Positions 15,851-24,432 are shown, numbered from the stretch's first letter. The stretch: 37,713 nt of DNA from CF-118 sp035689345 (GCA_035689345.1 DASSLR010000069.1:1-37713); one strand, 5' to 3'. The notes: generated by a model not told the origin, from the sequence alone. Program-made: numbers and translations.

Positions 15851-17431
15851 ATGGAGACTCCGCTCACGCCGCTCGAGTTCGCCCGGCGCTCACGGAAGCT
15901 GTACGGCAACCGCGAGGCCGTGGTCGACGGCGACCTGCGCCTCACGTACGAGCAGTTCTTCCAGCGCTGCGACCGCTGGTCGGCGGCTCTGCAGGCCATG
16001 GGAGTGCGCAAGGGCGATCGGGTGGCGTACATCGCGCCGAACACGCATGAGCAGCTCGAGTCCTTTTACGCGGTGCCGCAGGCAGGCGCCGTGCTGGTGC
16101 CGATCAACTATCGCTTGACCGCCGACGACTTCGTCTACATCACGACGCACTCGGGGGCGAAGGTGCTGTGCGTCCACCCGGACTACCTGGACGCCATCGA
16201 CGGCGTGCGTGGCCAGCTCTCCGGGGTCGAGCACTTCATCGCCCTCGGCCGCGCTGGTGGGCGGAAGGGCTGGCAGGAGTACGACGCGCTGCTTGCGAAG
16301 TCGAGCGGAAAGTTCGAGCCCGCCACGGTCGACGAGAACGACCTGCTCGCTTTGAACTACACCAGCGGCACGACCGCCCGGCCGAAGGGCGTGATGATCA
16401 CGCACCGCAACGCGTGGATGAACGTGATGGACACGCTCGTCCACTTCCACATCACCGTCGACGACACCTACCTGTGGACGCTGCCGATGTTCCACGCCAA
16501 CGGCTGGACGTTCGTGTGGATCATCACCGCCGCCGGCGCGCGTCACATCTGCCTGCCGAAGGTCGAGCCGGCGCGCGTCTTCGATCTGATCCGCGAAGAG
16601 CACGTCGGCTGGCTGTGCGCGGCGCCCACGGTGCTCATCGCGCTGGCCAACGCGCCGGCGAGCGCGCGGGGAGCGGACGTACCGAAGGGTGTGCAGGTGA
16701 TCACCGCCGGCGCGCCGCCCGCTGCCGCGACCATCGAGCGGCTCGAGGGCGAGTTCGGGTGGAACGTGACGCAGGTCTACGGCCTGACCGAGACGTCGCC
16801 GTTCCTGACGATCTGCGAGCCGCGGCCGGAGCACGCGAAGCTCTCGCCGACCGATCGAGGCGTCGTCAAGGCGAAGACCGGCGTCGAGATGATCGGCGCG
16901 GGCGAGATGCGCGTGGTCGACGGCGACGGCAAAGACGTGCCCATGGACGGGGAGCACATGGGGGAGATCGTCTTCCGCGGCAACGTGATCCTGAAGGGCT
17001 ATTACAACGACCCCGAGGCGACCGAGAAGGTCATGGCGGGCGGGTGGTTCCACACCGGCGACGCCGCGGTGGTGCACCCGGACGGCTACGTCGAGATTCG
17101 CGACCGGATCAAGGACGTGATCATCAGCGGCGGCGAGAACATCTCGTCCATCGAGGTCGAGGGTGTGCTGCTGCGCCACCCGGCCGTGCAGGAGGCGGCC
17201 ATCGTGGGCCTGCCGCACGAGAAGTGGGGCGAGGCGCCGTTCGCGTTCGTGGTGTTGAAATCAGGCGCGACCGCCACCGAACGGGAGCTCATCGACTACA
17301 CGCGCGAGCGCCTGGCGCACTTCAAGGCGCCGCACGGCGTCACGTTCGTGAACGAGCTGCCCAAAACCGCGACCGGCAAGATCCAGAAGTTCGTCCTGAG
17401 GAAGGGCGCCGCGGCCATCGTCCGCCAGTAA
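15851..17431 (+). CDS. AMP-forming acyl-CoA synthetase (fatty acid-CoA ligase-like)
   Basis: A 526-residue member of the adenylate-forming ANL superfamily. The P-loop is YTSGTTARPKGVMITHRN near residue 170, the adenine motif is YGLTETSP near 310, the hinge is DRIKDVIISGGENISSIEVE near 420, and the catalytic lysine is Lys510 in ATGKIQK. It activates a carboxylic acid to acyl-AMP and then acyl-CoA, releasing PPi. The small unknown gene precedes it with a shared ribosome site, and a paired-palindrome element follows. The chain-length preference cannot be told; a medium-chain or aromatic acid is plausible. Confidence 0.93.
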   Translation: METPLTPLEFARRSRKLYGNREAVVDGDLRLTYEQFFQRCDRWSAALQAMGVRKGDRVAYIAPNTHEQLESFYAVPQAGAVLVPINYRLTADDFVYITTHSGAKVLCVHPDYLDAIDGVRGQLSGVEHFIALGRAGGRKGWQEYDALLAKSSGKFEPATVDENDLLALNYTSGTTARPKGVMITHRNAWMNVMDTLVHFHITVDDTYLWTLPMFHANGWTFVWIITAAGARHICLPKVEPARVFDLIREEHVGWLCAAPTVLIALANAPASARGADVPKGVQVITAGAPPAAATIERLEGEFGWNVTQVYGLTETSPFLTICEPRPEHAKLSPTDRGVVKAKTGVEMIGAGEMRVVDGDGKDVPMDGEHMGEIVFRGNVILKGYYNDPEATEKVMAGGWFHTGDAAVVHPDGYVEIRDRIKDVIISGGENISSIEVEGVLLRHPAVQEAAIVGLPHEKWGEAPFAFVVLKSGATATERELIDYTRERLAHFKAPHGVTFVNELPKTATGKIQKFVLRKGAAAIVRQ

Positions 17432-17443
17432 CCCGCGCGATTC

Positions 17444-17509
17444 CACCCGTTTGGCGCCAAACGTGCGCGTCGCAGCCGGTCGATGGACCTTTTTGGCGCC
17501 AGACGTGCG
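17444..17509 (+). repeat. Paired-palindrome element B, copy 1 (GCGC core)
   Basis: Two direct copies of TTTGGCGCCARACGTGCG lie at 17450-17467 and 17492-17509, differing at one base and spaced exactly 42 bp. The first contains a perfect 14-bp palindrome GTTTGGCGCCAAAC. The element lies in the 143-bp gap between the two acyl-CoA ligase genes. The 23 bases 17444-17466 recur exactly, on the other strand, at 32704-32726. Confidence 0.8.
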
Positions 17510-17558
17510 TTAAAGCCACGCGACCACCACCAGCCGGGCATCGGCCACGAGCCGAACT

Positions 17559-17564
17559 TACACT
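17559..17564 (+). promoter_or_regulatory. Candidate -10 box for the second acyl-CoA ligase
   Basis: TACACT lies 10 nt before the ATG at 17575, downstream of element B copy 1. No Shine-Dalgarno sequence is obvious apart from AGGG directly before the ATG. This box would give a leader of only a few nucleotides. Confidence 0.35.
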
Positions 17565-17574
17565 CACACCAGGG

Positions 17575-19083
17575 ATGACCGAGCTCGACCTGCCGGACCG
17601 CTACAACGTCGCCGCGGACCTGCTCGAACGCAACCTGCAGGCCGGGCGGGAAAGCAAGATCGCCATCCACCACGTCGGCGGAGAAGTCACCTACGGGGCG
17701 CTCCACCGCCTGGCGTGTGGCGCCGCAGCCGCGTTGCTGGACCACGGCGTGCGTCGAGAGGAGCGCGTGCTCATCGTTGCTTACGACTCGCCGGGCTGGG
17801 TCGCGGCCTTTCTCGGGTCGGCTCTCATCGGCGCCATCCCGGTGCCGGTCAACCCGCTCCTCCAGCGCACCGAGGATTACGAGCACTACATAGAAGACTC
17901 GCTGGCGCGAGTGGTGGTGGTCGACCCGAACACGGAAGAGAAGCTCAAGCCGGTGAGCCCCCAGACCCTGCGTGCCGACCAGATCACACCGGGCGATCCT
18001 CTGAAAGTCGCGGACACCCGCCGCGACGACATGGCCTTCTGGCTGTACAGCTCGGGCTCGACCGGCAAACCGAAAGCCGTAGTGCACCTGCAGCACGACA
18101 TTCCTTACACGTGCGTCACGTACGCGACCCAGGTGCTCGGCATCAAGGAATCCGACACCACGTTCTCGACCACCGGCCTGTTTCACGCTTACGGCTTCGG
18201 CAACAACCTGACCTTCCCCTACTGGGTCGGCGCCTCCACGGTCCTGCACGCCGGGCGGAACACGCCGCAGACGGTTCTCGACACCATCGAGAAGCGCAAA
18301 CCGACGCTGTTTTTCAGCGCGCCAACGCTCTACAACGCGATCCTCAACTTCGAGGGTTCGAAGCAGCGCGACCTGAGCTCCATCCGCCACTGCGTCGCCG
18401 CCGCGGAGTCGCTGCCGGCGGAGGTGTGGCGGCGCTGGAAGGACGCTTACGGTCTCACCATCATCGACGGCGTCGGGTCGACCGAGATGCTGCACATCTA
18501 CTGCTCGAACCGCGTCGACGACGTGAGGCCCGGCTCGAGCGGCAAGCCCGTGCCGGGCTACGAGCTGAAGATCCTCGACCCGGACGGCAAGCCGGCTGCC
18601 ACCGGCGAGGCCGGCGACCTCTACGTCAAAGGTGACAGCGCGCTCGCGCTGTACTGGGCGCAGCACGAGAAGTCGAAGCGCAGCATCCTCGGCGAGTGGT
18701 TCTTCAGCGGCGACCGCTACCGCGTCGACGAGGACGGCTACTACTGGTACGAGGGCCGGTCCGACGACATGATCAAGGTGAGCGGGCTGTGGGTCTCGCC
18801 GATCGAAATCGAGTCGGCGCTGCTCGAGCACAAGGCCGTGGCGGAGAGCGCGGTGGTCGGAGTGAGCGTCGACGGCTTCACGAAGATCAAGGCGTTCGTC
18901 ATCGTGCGTTCCGACGCGCAAGCGAGCGACGTCCTCGTCGCTGAGCTGCAGGAGCACTGCAAGTCGAAGCTCCAGCGCTTCCAGTACCCGCACATGATCG
19001 AGTTCGTCAGCGAGCTGCCGAAGACCGTGACGGGCAAGATCCAGCGCTACAAGCTGCGCGAAAAGGAAGCCGCCCCTGCCTAG
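17575..19083 (+). CDS. Benzoate-CoA ligase-like AMP-forming acyl-CoA synthetase
   Basis: 502 residues from ATG 17575; a much longer upstream frame is only an overlap with the previous ligase. The P-loop is LYSSGSTGKPKAVVHLQHD near residue 160. The segment DGVGSTEMLHIYCSNR near residue 300, followed by GSSGKPVPGYELKI, closely resembles benzoate-CoA ligases. The catalytic lysine is Lys488 in VTGKIQR. It probably activates an aromatic or branched short acid to its CoA ester. Its end overlaps the proposed CTG start of the dehydrogenase, so it is probably the promoter-proximal gene of the leu-like operon. Confidence 0.9.
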   Translation: MTELDLPDRYNVAADLLERNLQAGRESKIAIHHVGGEVTYGALHRLACGAAAALLDHGVRREERVLIVAYDSPGWVAAFLGSALIGAIPVPVNPLLQRTEDYEHYIEDSLARVVVVDPNTEEKLKPVSPQTLRADQITPGDPLKVADTRRDDMAFWLYSSGSTGKPKAVVHLQHDIPYTCVTYATQVLGIKESDTTFSTTGLFHAYGFGNNLTFPYWVGASTVLHAGRNTPQTVLDTIEKRKPTLFFSAPTLYNAILNFEGSKQRDLSSIRHCVAAAESLPAEVWRRWKDAYGLTIIDGVGSTEMLHIYCSNRVDDVRPGSSGKPVPGYELKILDPDGKPAATGEAGDLYVKGDSALALYWAQHEKSKRSILGEWFFSGDRYRVDEDGYYWYEGRSDDMIKVSGLWVSPIEIESALLEHKAVAESAVVGVSVDGFTKIKAFVIVRSDAQASDVLVAELQEHCKSKLQRFQYPHMIEFVSELPKTVTGKIQRYKLREKEAAPA

Positions 19084-20107
19084 GCACATCGCGGTCGTAC
19101 CGTGTGACGGCGCGGGGAAAGAGGTCGTGCCCGAGGCCGTCAAGGTGCTGCGCGCCGCGGGCGCCGACTTCGAGTTCGAGGAGCTCGACATCAACGCCGA
19201 CGCCTACCTGCGCACCGGCGTCCCGATCACGCCCGAGGACTGGACGAAGCTCGCCGCCGCCGACGCGATCCTGTTCGGTGCGGTCGGGGACCCACGCGTC
19301 CCGGACGCCGGCTACCTCTACGGCGTGCTGCTCCGGCTCCGCTTCGAGCTCGACCTGTACGTCAACCTGCGGCCGGCCAAGCTGTACGACGACCGGCTGT
19401 CGCCGCTGCGCCGCGAGGACCGCCGCAAGGTCGACCTCATGGTCGTGCGCGAGAACACCGAGGGCGCCTACGTGGGCATGGGCGGCCGCTTCAAGAAGGG
19501 CACCGTCGAGGAGGTCGCCATCCAGGAGGACCTGAACACGCACCTCGGCGTCACCCGCATCATGGAGCACGCCTTCACGATCGCGAAGCGCGAAGTCGTG
19601 ATGGTCGACAAGTCCAACGCCATGACCTTCGCGGGCGGGCTGTGGCAGGAGCGCTGGAAGGACGTCGCGAAAGCCCACCCGAACATCAAGACGCGGCACC
19701 TTTACGTCGACGCCGCGGCAATGCAGCTGGTGAAGGATCCCAGCCAGTTCGAGGTCATCGTCACCAGCAACCTGTTCGGCGACATCCTCAGCGACCTGAC
19801 CGCCGAGCTCATCGGCGGCATGGGCATCGCGCCCTCCGCGAACATCAACCCGAAGACGCGGCGCGGGCTTTTCGAGCCCGTCCACGGCACCGCGCCGGAC
19901 ATCGCGGGCAAGGGCCTGGTGAACCCGACAGGGGCGATCTTGAGCGCCGGTATGATGGTTCGACACCTGGGTCACCAAGAGATGGCGGACGCGATCGAGG
20001 GTGCGGTCGAATCGGCCATTCGCGCGGGTGAATGCACCCGCGACGTGGGTGGCAACCTGTCCACCTCCCAGGCCGGCGATGCCGTGGTGAAGAGGCTGAG
20101 GGACTAG
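19076..20107 (+). CDS. leuB: Isopropylmalate dehydrogenase family protein (actinobacterial LeuB-like; probable CTG start)
   Basis: A 343-residue member of the isocitrate/isopropylmalate dehydrogenase family. It shows LRPAKLY, VVRENTEGAYVGMGG, the metal-binding SNLFGDILSDL and the NAD-binding HGTAPDIAGKGLVNPTG. The RENTEG loop differs from the RELTGG of classical LeuB but resembles actinobacterial LeuB, where REGTEG occurs. The first ordinary start, GTG 19127, would drop the conserved first strand HIAVVPCDGAGKEV. CTG 19076, 6 nt after AGGAAG (19064-19069), restores it and overlaps the ligase stop. Tartrate or homoisocitrate dehydrogenase are alternatives; LeuC and LeuD next door favour 3-isopropylmalate. 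Confidence 0.85.
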   Translation: MPRHIAVVPCDGAGKEVVPEAVKVLRAAGADFEFEELDINADAYLRTGVPITPEDWTKLAAADAILFGAVGDPRVPDAGYLYGVLLRLRFELDLYVNLRPAKLYDDRLSPLRREDRRKVDLMVVRENTEGAYVGMGGRFKKGTVEEVAIQEDLNTHLGVTRIMEHAFTIAKREVVMVDKSNAMTFAGGLWQERWKDVAKAHPNIKTRHLYVDAAAMQLVKDPSQFEVIVTSNLFGDILSDLTAELIGGMGIAPSANINPKTRRGLFEPVHGTAPDIAGKGLVNPTGAILSAGMMVRHLGHQEMADAIEGAVESAIRAGECTRDVGGNLSTSQAGDAVVKRLRD

Positions 20108-20116
20108 CTAAAAGAG

Positions 20117-21412
20117 ATGGGCACGGGGATGACGATGACCGAGAAGATCCTCGCGCGCGGCGCGGGGCGCGACTCGGTGCGGCCGGGCGACCTGGTCCTG
20201 GCGAAGGTCGACTTCGCGATGGGCCACGACCTGACCATCCCGCCCGCCGGCAAGATCATGCGCGAGCAGATGGGCGCGGAAAAGATCTGGGATCCTGACC
20301 GCGTCGCCGTCACGCAGGACCACTTCCAGCCCGCCAAGGACGCGGCCAGCGCGACCCTCGGTCGCCTGACTCGCGAGTTCTCGCACCAGATGGGCATCAA
20401 GTACTACTTCGAGGTTGGCCAGGGCGGCATCTGCCACACGGTCCTGCCCGAGAACGGCCTGGTCCTGCCGGGCGAGCTGGTCGTCGGAGCCGACTCGCAC
20501 TCGTGCACCTACGGCGCGCTCAACAACTTCGCGACAGGGATCGGGTCCACCGACCTCGCCTGTGTACTGGCTCTCGGTGAGCTTTGGTTCCGCGTGCCCG
20601 AGACGCTGAAGTTCGTCTACCACAACCGGCTGAAGGAGTGGGTCGAGGCGAAGGACCTGATCCTCTATGTCATCGGCCAGATCGGCGTCGACGGCGCGCG
20701 CTCGAAGGCGATGGAGCACGTGGGCGAAGCGCTGAAGTACATCGACATGGAGGCGCGCCTGACCATCACCAACATGGCCATCGAGGCGGGCGCGAAGAAC
20801 GGAATCCTCGAGTTCGACGACGTGACGCGCGAGTACCTGGAGGGTCGCGCGAAGCGGCCGTACACGCCCGTCACGTCCGACCCGGACGCCGAATACGAGA
20901 AGGTGTTCGAGTTCGACGCCGCGAAAGTCGAGCTCGGCGTCGCCAAGCCGATGTCACCCGACAACTACGCGCCGCTTTCCGAGGTGGCGGGAACGAAGCT
21001 CGACCAGATCTTCATCGGCTCTTGCACGAACTCGCGCATCACGGACCTGCGCCGCGCCGCGGCCGTGCTCGACGGCCACAAGGTGGCCGACGGCGTCCGC
21101 CTCATCATCACGCCGTCCTCGCACCAGGTGGCCATCCTGGCGGAGAAAGAAGGATTGATCCGCACGTTCCTCGCCGCGGGCGCGGCATGGACGACGGCGA
21201 CGTGCGGCGCGTGCCTCGGCGGTCACATGGGCGTGCTCGGCGAGGGCGAGGTCTGCTTGAGCACGACGAACCGCAACTTCCCTGGGCGCATGGGCCATCC
21301 GAAGGCGCAGGTCTACCTGTCCAACCCGGCGGTAGCGGCGGCCAGCGCGGTGGCGGGAGTGATCACGCACCCTTCGGAGGTGCTGGCCAAGATGCCCGCC
21401 GCTCTGCGATGA
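20117..21412 (+). CDS. leuC: Large subunit of 3-isopropylmalate dehydratase / homoaconitase family
   Basis: A 431-residue aconitase-family large subunit, the length of the compact LeuC/HacA type. The three [4Fe-4S] ligands are visible: Cys303 in GSCTNSR, and Cys363 and Cys366 in TCGACLGGHMG. The C-terminal GEVCLSTTNRNFPGRMG is typical. With the small subunit it isomerises 2-isopropylmalate to 3-isopropylmalate, or a homologous tricarboxylate. ATG codons at 20117, 20129 and 20135 are all possible starts. An 82-bp gap holding element A copy 2 separates it from its partner subunit, which is unusual for leuCD. Confidence 0.93.
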   Translation: MGTGMTMTEKILARGAGRDSVRPGDLVLAKVDFAMGHDLTIPPAGKIMREQMGAEKIWDPDRVAVTQDHFQPAKDAASATLGRLTREFSHQMGIKYYFEVGQGGICHTVLPENGLVLPGELVVGADSHSCTYGALNNFATGIGSTDLACVLALGELWFRVPETLKFVYHNRLKEWVEAKDLILYVIGQIGVDGARSKAMEHVGEALKYIDMEARLTITNMAIEAGAKNGILEFDDVTREYLEGRAKRPYTPVTSDPDAEYEKVFEFDAAKVELGVAKPMSPDNYAPLSEVAGTKLDQIFIGSCTNSRITDLRRAAAVLDGHKVADGVRLIITPSSHQVAILAEKEGLIRTFLAAGAAWTTATCGACLGGHMGVLGEGEVCLSTTNRNFPGRMGHPKAQVYLSNPAVAAASAVAGVITHPSEVLAKMPAALR

Positions 21413-21420
21413 CGCCGAAG

Positions 21421-21491
21421 AGCGCGTTTGTGCACAAAGGCGGGTTTTGCGGCCCGAGTTTCACGCGATTGTGCACAAAAGCAGGTTTGGG
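21421..21491 (+). repeat. Paired-palindrome element A, copy 2 (TGCA core), between leuC and leuD
   Basis: A perfect 12-bp palindrome TTTGTGCACAAA (21427-21438) and a second, TTGTGCACAA (21469-21478), lie 41 bp apart centre to centre, separated by GCGGGTTTTGCGGCCCG and flanks. The element occupies nearly all of the 82-bp gap inside the leu-like operon and ends 3 nt before the leuD GTG. GCAGG at 21481-21485 may serve as the leuD ribosome site. It matches the minus strand of 8718-8776. Confidence 0.75.
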
Positions 21492-21494
21492 CCT

Positions 21495-22037
21495 GTGACG
21501 CTTCCGAAGGTCATTCGCGGCAGGGCCTGGAAGTTCGGCGCCAACATCGACACCGACCAGATCATCCCGGCCAAGTACGCGATCTACTCGCTCGACGAGA
21601 AGGAGCTCGGCAAGCACGCGTGCGAAGGCGTGCCCGGCCGCGAGACCTGGGCGTCGCAGGTCACGGCGGGTGACATCCTGGTCGCCGGCTCGAACTTCGG
21701 CTGCGGCTCCTCGCGCGAGATCGCGCCGGTCGCCATCCGTGGGGCGGGCATCGCGCTCGTGATCGCCGATTCCTACGCCCGGATCTTCTTCCGCAACGCC
21801 ATCAACATGGGCTACCCCATCCTGCAGTCGCCGCAGGCCGCCGAGGCCATCGAGGAAGGCGACGAGCTCGAGGTCGATCTCGAGCAAGGCATCATTCGCG
21901 ACTTCACGCGCGGCGATGAGTACAAAGCCGAGGCGTTCCCGAAGTTCATGAACGAATTGCTGCGCATGGGCGGCCTGGTGCCCTGGGTCCGCCAGCGGCT
22001 CGAAGAGCGGCGCAAGACCGCGAAAGCCGCGTCCTAG
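21495..22037 (+). CDS. leuD: Small subunit of 3-isopropylmalate dehydratase / homoaconitase family
   Basis: A 180-residue swivel-domain subunit. The start GTG 21495 is chosen because IRGRAWKFGANIDTDQIIPAKY is the conserved N-terminus; an earlier in-frame start at 21447 would translate through element A. The substrate-loop region NFGCGSSREIAPVAIRGAGI near residues 70-90 is diagnostic. It completes the active site of the LeuC-like subunit. The gene ends 4 nt before the LeuA-like synthase. The exact substrate (isopropylmalate, homocitrate or another 2-substituted malate) is not fixed by sequence. Confidence 0.92.
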   Translation: MTLPKVIRGRAWKFGANIDTDQIIPAKYAIYSLDEKELGKHACEGVPGRETWASQVTAGDILVAGSNFGCGSSREIAPVAIRGAGIALVIADSYARIFFRNAINMGYPILQSPQAAEAIEEGDELEVDLEQGIIRDFTRGDEYKAEAFPKFMNELLRMGGLVPWVRQRLEERRKTAKAAS

Positions 22038-22041
22038 CGCA

Positions 22042-23421
22042 GTGGACGGCTCCAAGCCCGTCGACCTTCAAGAGCCGCTCGAGGAGCTCGCCCGCGATCC
22101 CACCCGCTTCAGCCACGACCTGAAGTTCCCGCCGCCGGACAGGATCCGCGTCTACGACGACACGCTGCGCGACGGCGAGCAGATGCCCGGCGTGGCCATC
22201 ACACCCAAGGACAAGTACGAGCTCGCGCGCATGCTTTCCGACATCGGCGTCCACATCATGGACGTCGGTTTCCCGTACGTCTCCGAGGGAGAGCGCGAAA
22301 CCCTCCGCCTCGTGCTCGAAGGCCGCAAGCGAGGCGAGCTGCGCGAAGACCTCGAGGTCGTCTGCATGATGCGCAGCACCAGGGGCGACATCGACGCGAC
22401 GATGCAGACCATCGACGCGCTCGGCCACAAGCGTGACGAGGTCACGTACTTCGTGTTCACGTCGGCGTCCGACCTGCACGTCAAGTACAAGCTGGGCAAG
22501 ACGCTGCTGCACCGCGAGGGCATTCCCGAATCGGAGTGGCTCGAGCTGCCGGTGTCCTACTACCGCGACGCGAACCTGCGAATGATGTGCGAGGCCATCG
22601 CTTACGCGCGCTCGCAGGGCGCGACGTCAATTGAATTCGGTGGGGAGGACGGGAGTCGCGCCGACGTCGACTACATCGCCGAGATCCATCGCGAGGGCCT
22701 GAAGGCCGGCGGCACGCGGCCGTCGACTCCCGACACGGTGGGCTGCTACTCGCCGTACGCGGTGCGTGAGTACATCCCGAAGATCAAGGCAGCCGCGCCG
22801 GACGCGCCGCTGGTCGTGCACTTCCACAACGACCTCGGCATCGGCGCTTGGAACACGGTGACCGCGCTGGGATCCGGCGCCGAGGTGTTCACGACCTCCG
22901 TGAACGGAATCGGTGAGCGCACCGGCAACGCGCCGATGCACCAGGTGCTGCTGCAGCTGCGCTACCTCTTCGGCATCGAGATCCCGCGCTTCAAGTACGA
23001 GAAGCTCCGCGACCTCGCGCGCTACCTCGAGCGCATCAGTGGCATCCCGGTGCAGCCGACAGAGCCGGGCATCGGCCTCAACGTCTTCTCTCACGAGTCG
23101 GGCATCCACACGGCGGGCATGCTCATCCATCCCGCGATCTACCAGTTCATTCCTCCGGATGACATGGGCGCCAAGATCGAGTACGTCTACGGCAAGCACT
23201 CCGGCGCGGTGGTGATCGAGCACGCGCTGCGCGGTGCGGGCATCACCCCCGAGCCGAAGCTAGTGGCACGGGTCCTCGAAGAGGTGAAGAGGGTTCGCGA
23301 AGAGCGCGCCCAGCGAAGCGATTTCTCAGAGTTTCAGAAGCAGTACTACGACCACCTCAACAAGCTCGGCCTCACCGCGGAAGAGGTCGTCGACATCGCG
23401 CGCGCGGTGGCGACAGCCTGA
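22042..23421 (+). CDS. 2-isopropylmalate synthase / homocitrate synthase family protein
   Basis: A 459-residue DRE-TIM metallolyase. The DTLRDGEQ motif lies at residues 40-47 (Arg43), the metal-binding HFHND comes near residue 262, and the HESGIHTAGMLIHPAIYQF lid follows near residue 350. It condenses acetyl-CoA with a 2-oxo acid. After the catalytic and linker regions only a short helical tail is left, so the full LeuA allosteric regulatory domain for leucine feedback is missing. That leaves classical LeuA, an unregulated isopropylmalate synthase, or a homocitrate-like elongase as options. It starts with GTG 4 nt after leuD, and its stop overlaps the E1-alpha ATG (TGATG). Confidence 0.87.
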   Translation: MDGSKPVDLQEPLEELARDPTRFSHDLKFPPPDRIRVYDDTLRDGEQMPGVAITPKDKYELARMLSDIGVHIMDVGFPYVSEGERETLRLVLEGRKRGELREDLEVVCMMRSTRGDIDATMQTIDALGHKRDEVTYFVFTSASDLHVKYKLGKTLLHREGIPESEWLELPVSYYRDANLRMMCEAIAYARSQGATSIEFGGEDGSRADVDYIAEIHREGLKAGGTRPSTPDTVGCYSPYAVREYIPKIKAAAPDAPLVVHFHNDLGIGAWNTVTALGSGAEVFTTSVNGIGERTGNAPMHQVLLQLRYLFGIEIPRFKYEKLRDLARYLERISGIPVQPTEPGIGLNVFSHESGIHTAGMLIHPAIYQFIPPDDMGAKIEYVYGKHSGAVVIEHALRGAGITPEPKLVARVLEEVKRVREERAQRSDFSEFQKQYYDHLNKLGLTAEEVVDIARAVATA

Positions 23422-24410
23422 TGGCGACCACGGCCTCGAAGAAGGACACGGCGACCAGGGAGGAGTACCTCCAGCTGCACCGCTGGATGTGCATGGCCAA
23501 GGCTCTCGACGACCGGATGCACATCCTGGTGAAGCAGGGGCGAGCGCCGTTCGTAGGCTCGAGCCGCGGCCACGAGGGAATCCAGGTCGCGTCGACGGCC
23601 GCGCTGCAGGCGGAAGACTGGCTCGTGCCGCACTACCGCGGACTTGCGAATGCCGTCGTGCGCGGCCTGACGATGCGCGAATGGATGCTCGCGGTGTTCG
23701 CCAAGGCGGGCGACCCGCTGTCGGCCGGCCGCAACATCCCCGGCGGGTGCTACAGCTACCACAAGCTCAAGATCGCGCCGGTGTCGCAGGTCGTCGCCGC
23801 CTGGATCCCAAAGGCCGCGGGCATCGCGTACGCGGCGAAGCTGCGCGGCGAGGGCTCGGTGACGCTGTGCACGTTCGGCGACGGCGCCACGAGCCAGGGC
23901 GCCTTTCACGAGGGCGTGAACTTCGCTGCCACGCACAAGCTGCCTGTCGTCTTCGTCTGCGAGAACAACAGCTACGCGATCTCGGTGCCGATCCGGCTGC
24001 AGATGCTCAACCCGAACATCGCCGACCGCGCCGCGGGCTATGGCATCGCGGGCGTCACGGTCGACGGCACCGACGTGCCGGCGGCGTTCGCGGCCTGCCG
24101 GGAGGCGGTGGCGCGCGCCCGGCGCGGCGACGGCCCGACGCTCATCGACGCCAAGATCTGGCGCCTCAACTCGCACACCTCGGAGGACAACCAGGTCAAG
24201 TACCGCGGGGCTGAGGAGATCGCCGACGCCGCCAGGCACGACCCCATCGCGCGCTTCAACGAGTGGCTCGTGGACCGCGGGTGGATCACCGCCGGCGAGG
24301 CTGCCGAAGTCCAGAAGAGATTCGACGAGGAGGCCTCCGAGGCGGCCGACTGGGCCGAGCAGCAGCCCGACCCGGTCCCCGAGGACGCGCTCAAAAACGT
24401 CTTCGCCTGA
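23421..24410 (+). CDS. Thiamine-dependent 2-oxoacid dehydrogenase E1 alpha subunit (no E1 beta nearby)
   Basis: A 329-residue E1-alpha protein of the PDH/BCKDH/acetoin dehydrogenase type. The thiamine-diphosphate motif runs from Gly153-Asp154-Gly155 (GDGATSQG) to Asn182-Asn183 (ENNSYAIS), with the expected spacing. HYRGLANAV near residue 75 and SHTSEDNQVKYRG near residue 255 are family landmarks. Such subunits normally act with an E1 beta encoded directly downstream, but the next gene is an unrelated Pro/Ala-rich protein. Co-translation with the 2-oxoacid-elongating synthase suggests it uses the 2-oxo acid that pathway makes, giving an acyl-CoA. Confidence 0.92.
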   Translation: MATTASKKDTATREEYLQLHRWMCMAKALDDRMHILVKQGRAPFVGSSRGHEGIQVASTAALQAEDWLVPHYRGLANAVVRGLTMREWMLAVFAKAGDPLSAGRNIPGGCYSYHKLKIAPVSQVVAAWIPKAAGIAYAAKLRGEGSVTLCTFGDGATSQGAFHEGVNFAATHKLPVVFVCENNSYAISVPIRLQMLNPNIADRAAGYGIAGVTVDGTDVPAAFAACREAVARARRGDGPTLIDAKIWRLNSHTSEDNQVKYRGAEEIADAARHDPIARFNEWLVDRGWITAGEAAEVQKRFDEEASEAADWAEQQPDPVPEDALKNVFA

Positions 24411-24432
24411 TCCAGGCGCCGGTCTTTCAAAA

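Noticed and set aside
15890..17218. 442-codon minus-strand open frame opposite the first acyl-CoA ligase
   Set aside because: Low-complexity Arg/His/Val composition and a perfect motif-bearing ligase on the other strand.
21421..21491. Element A considered as a two-repeat CRISPR remnant
   Set aside because: Only two units about 41 bp apart, the repeats are themselves palindromes, the spacer is conserved between copies, and no cas gene is present.
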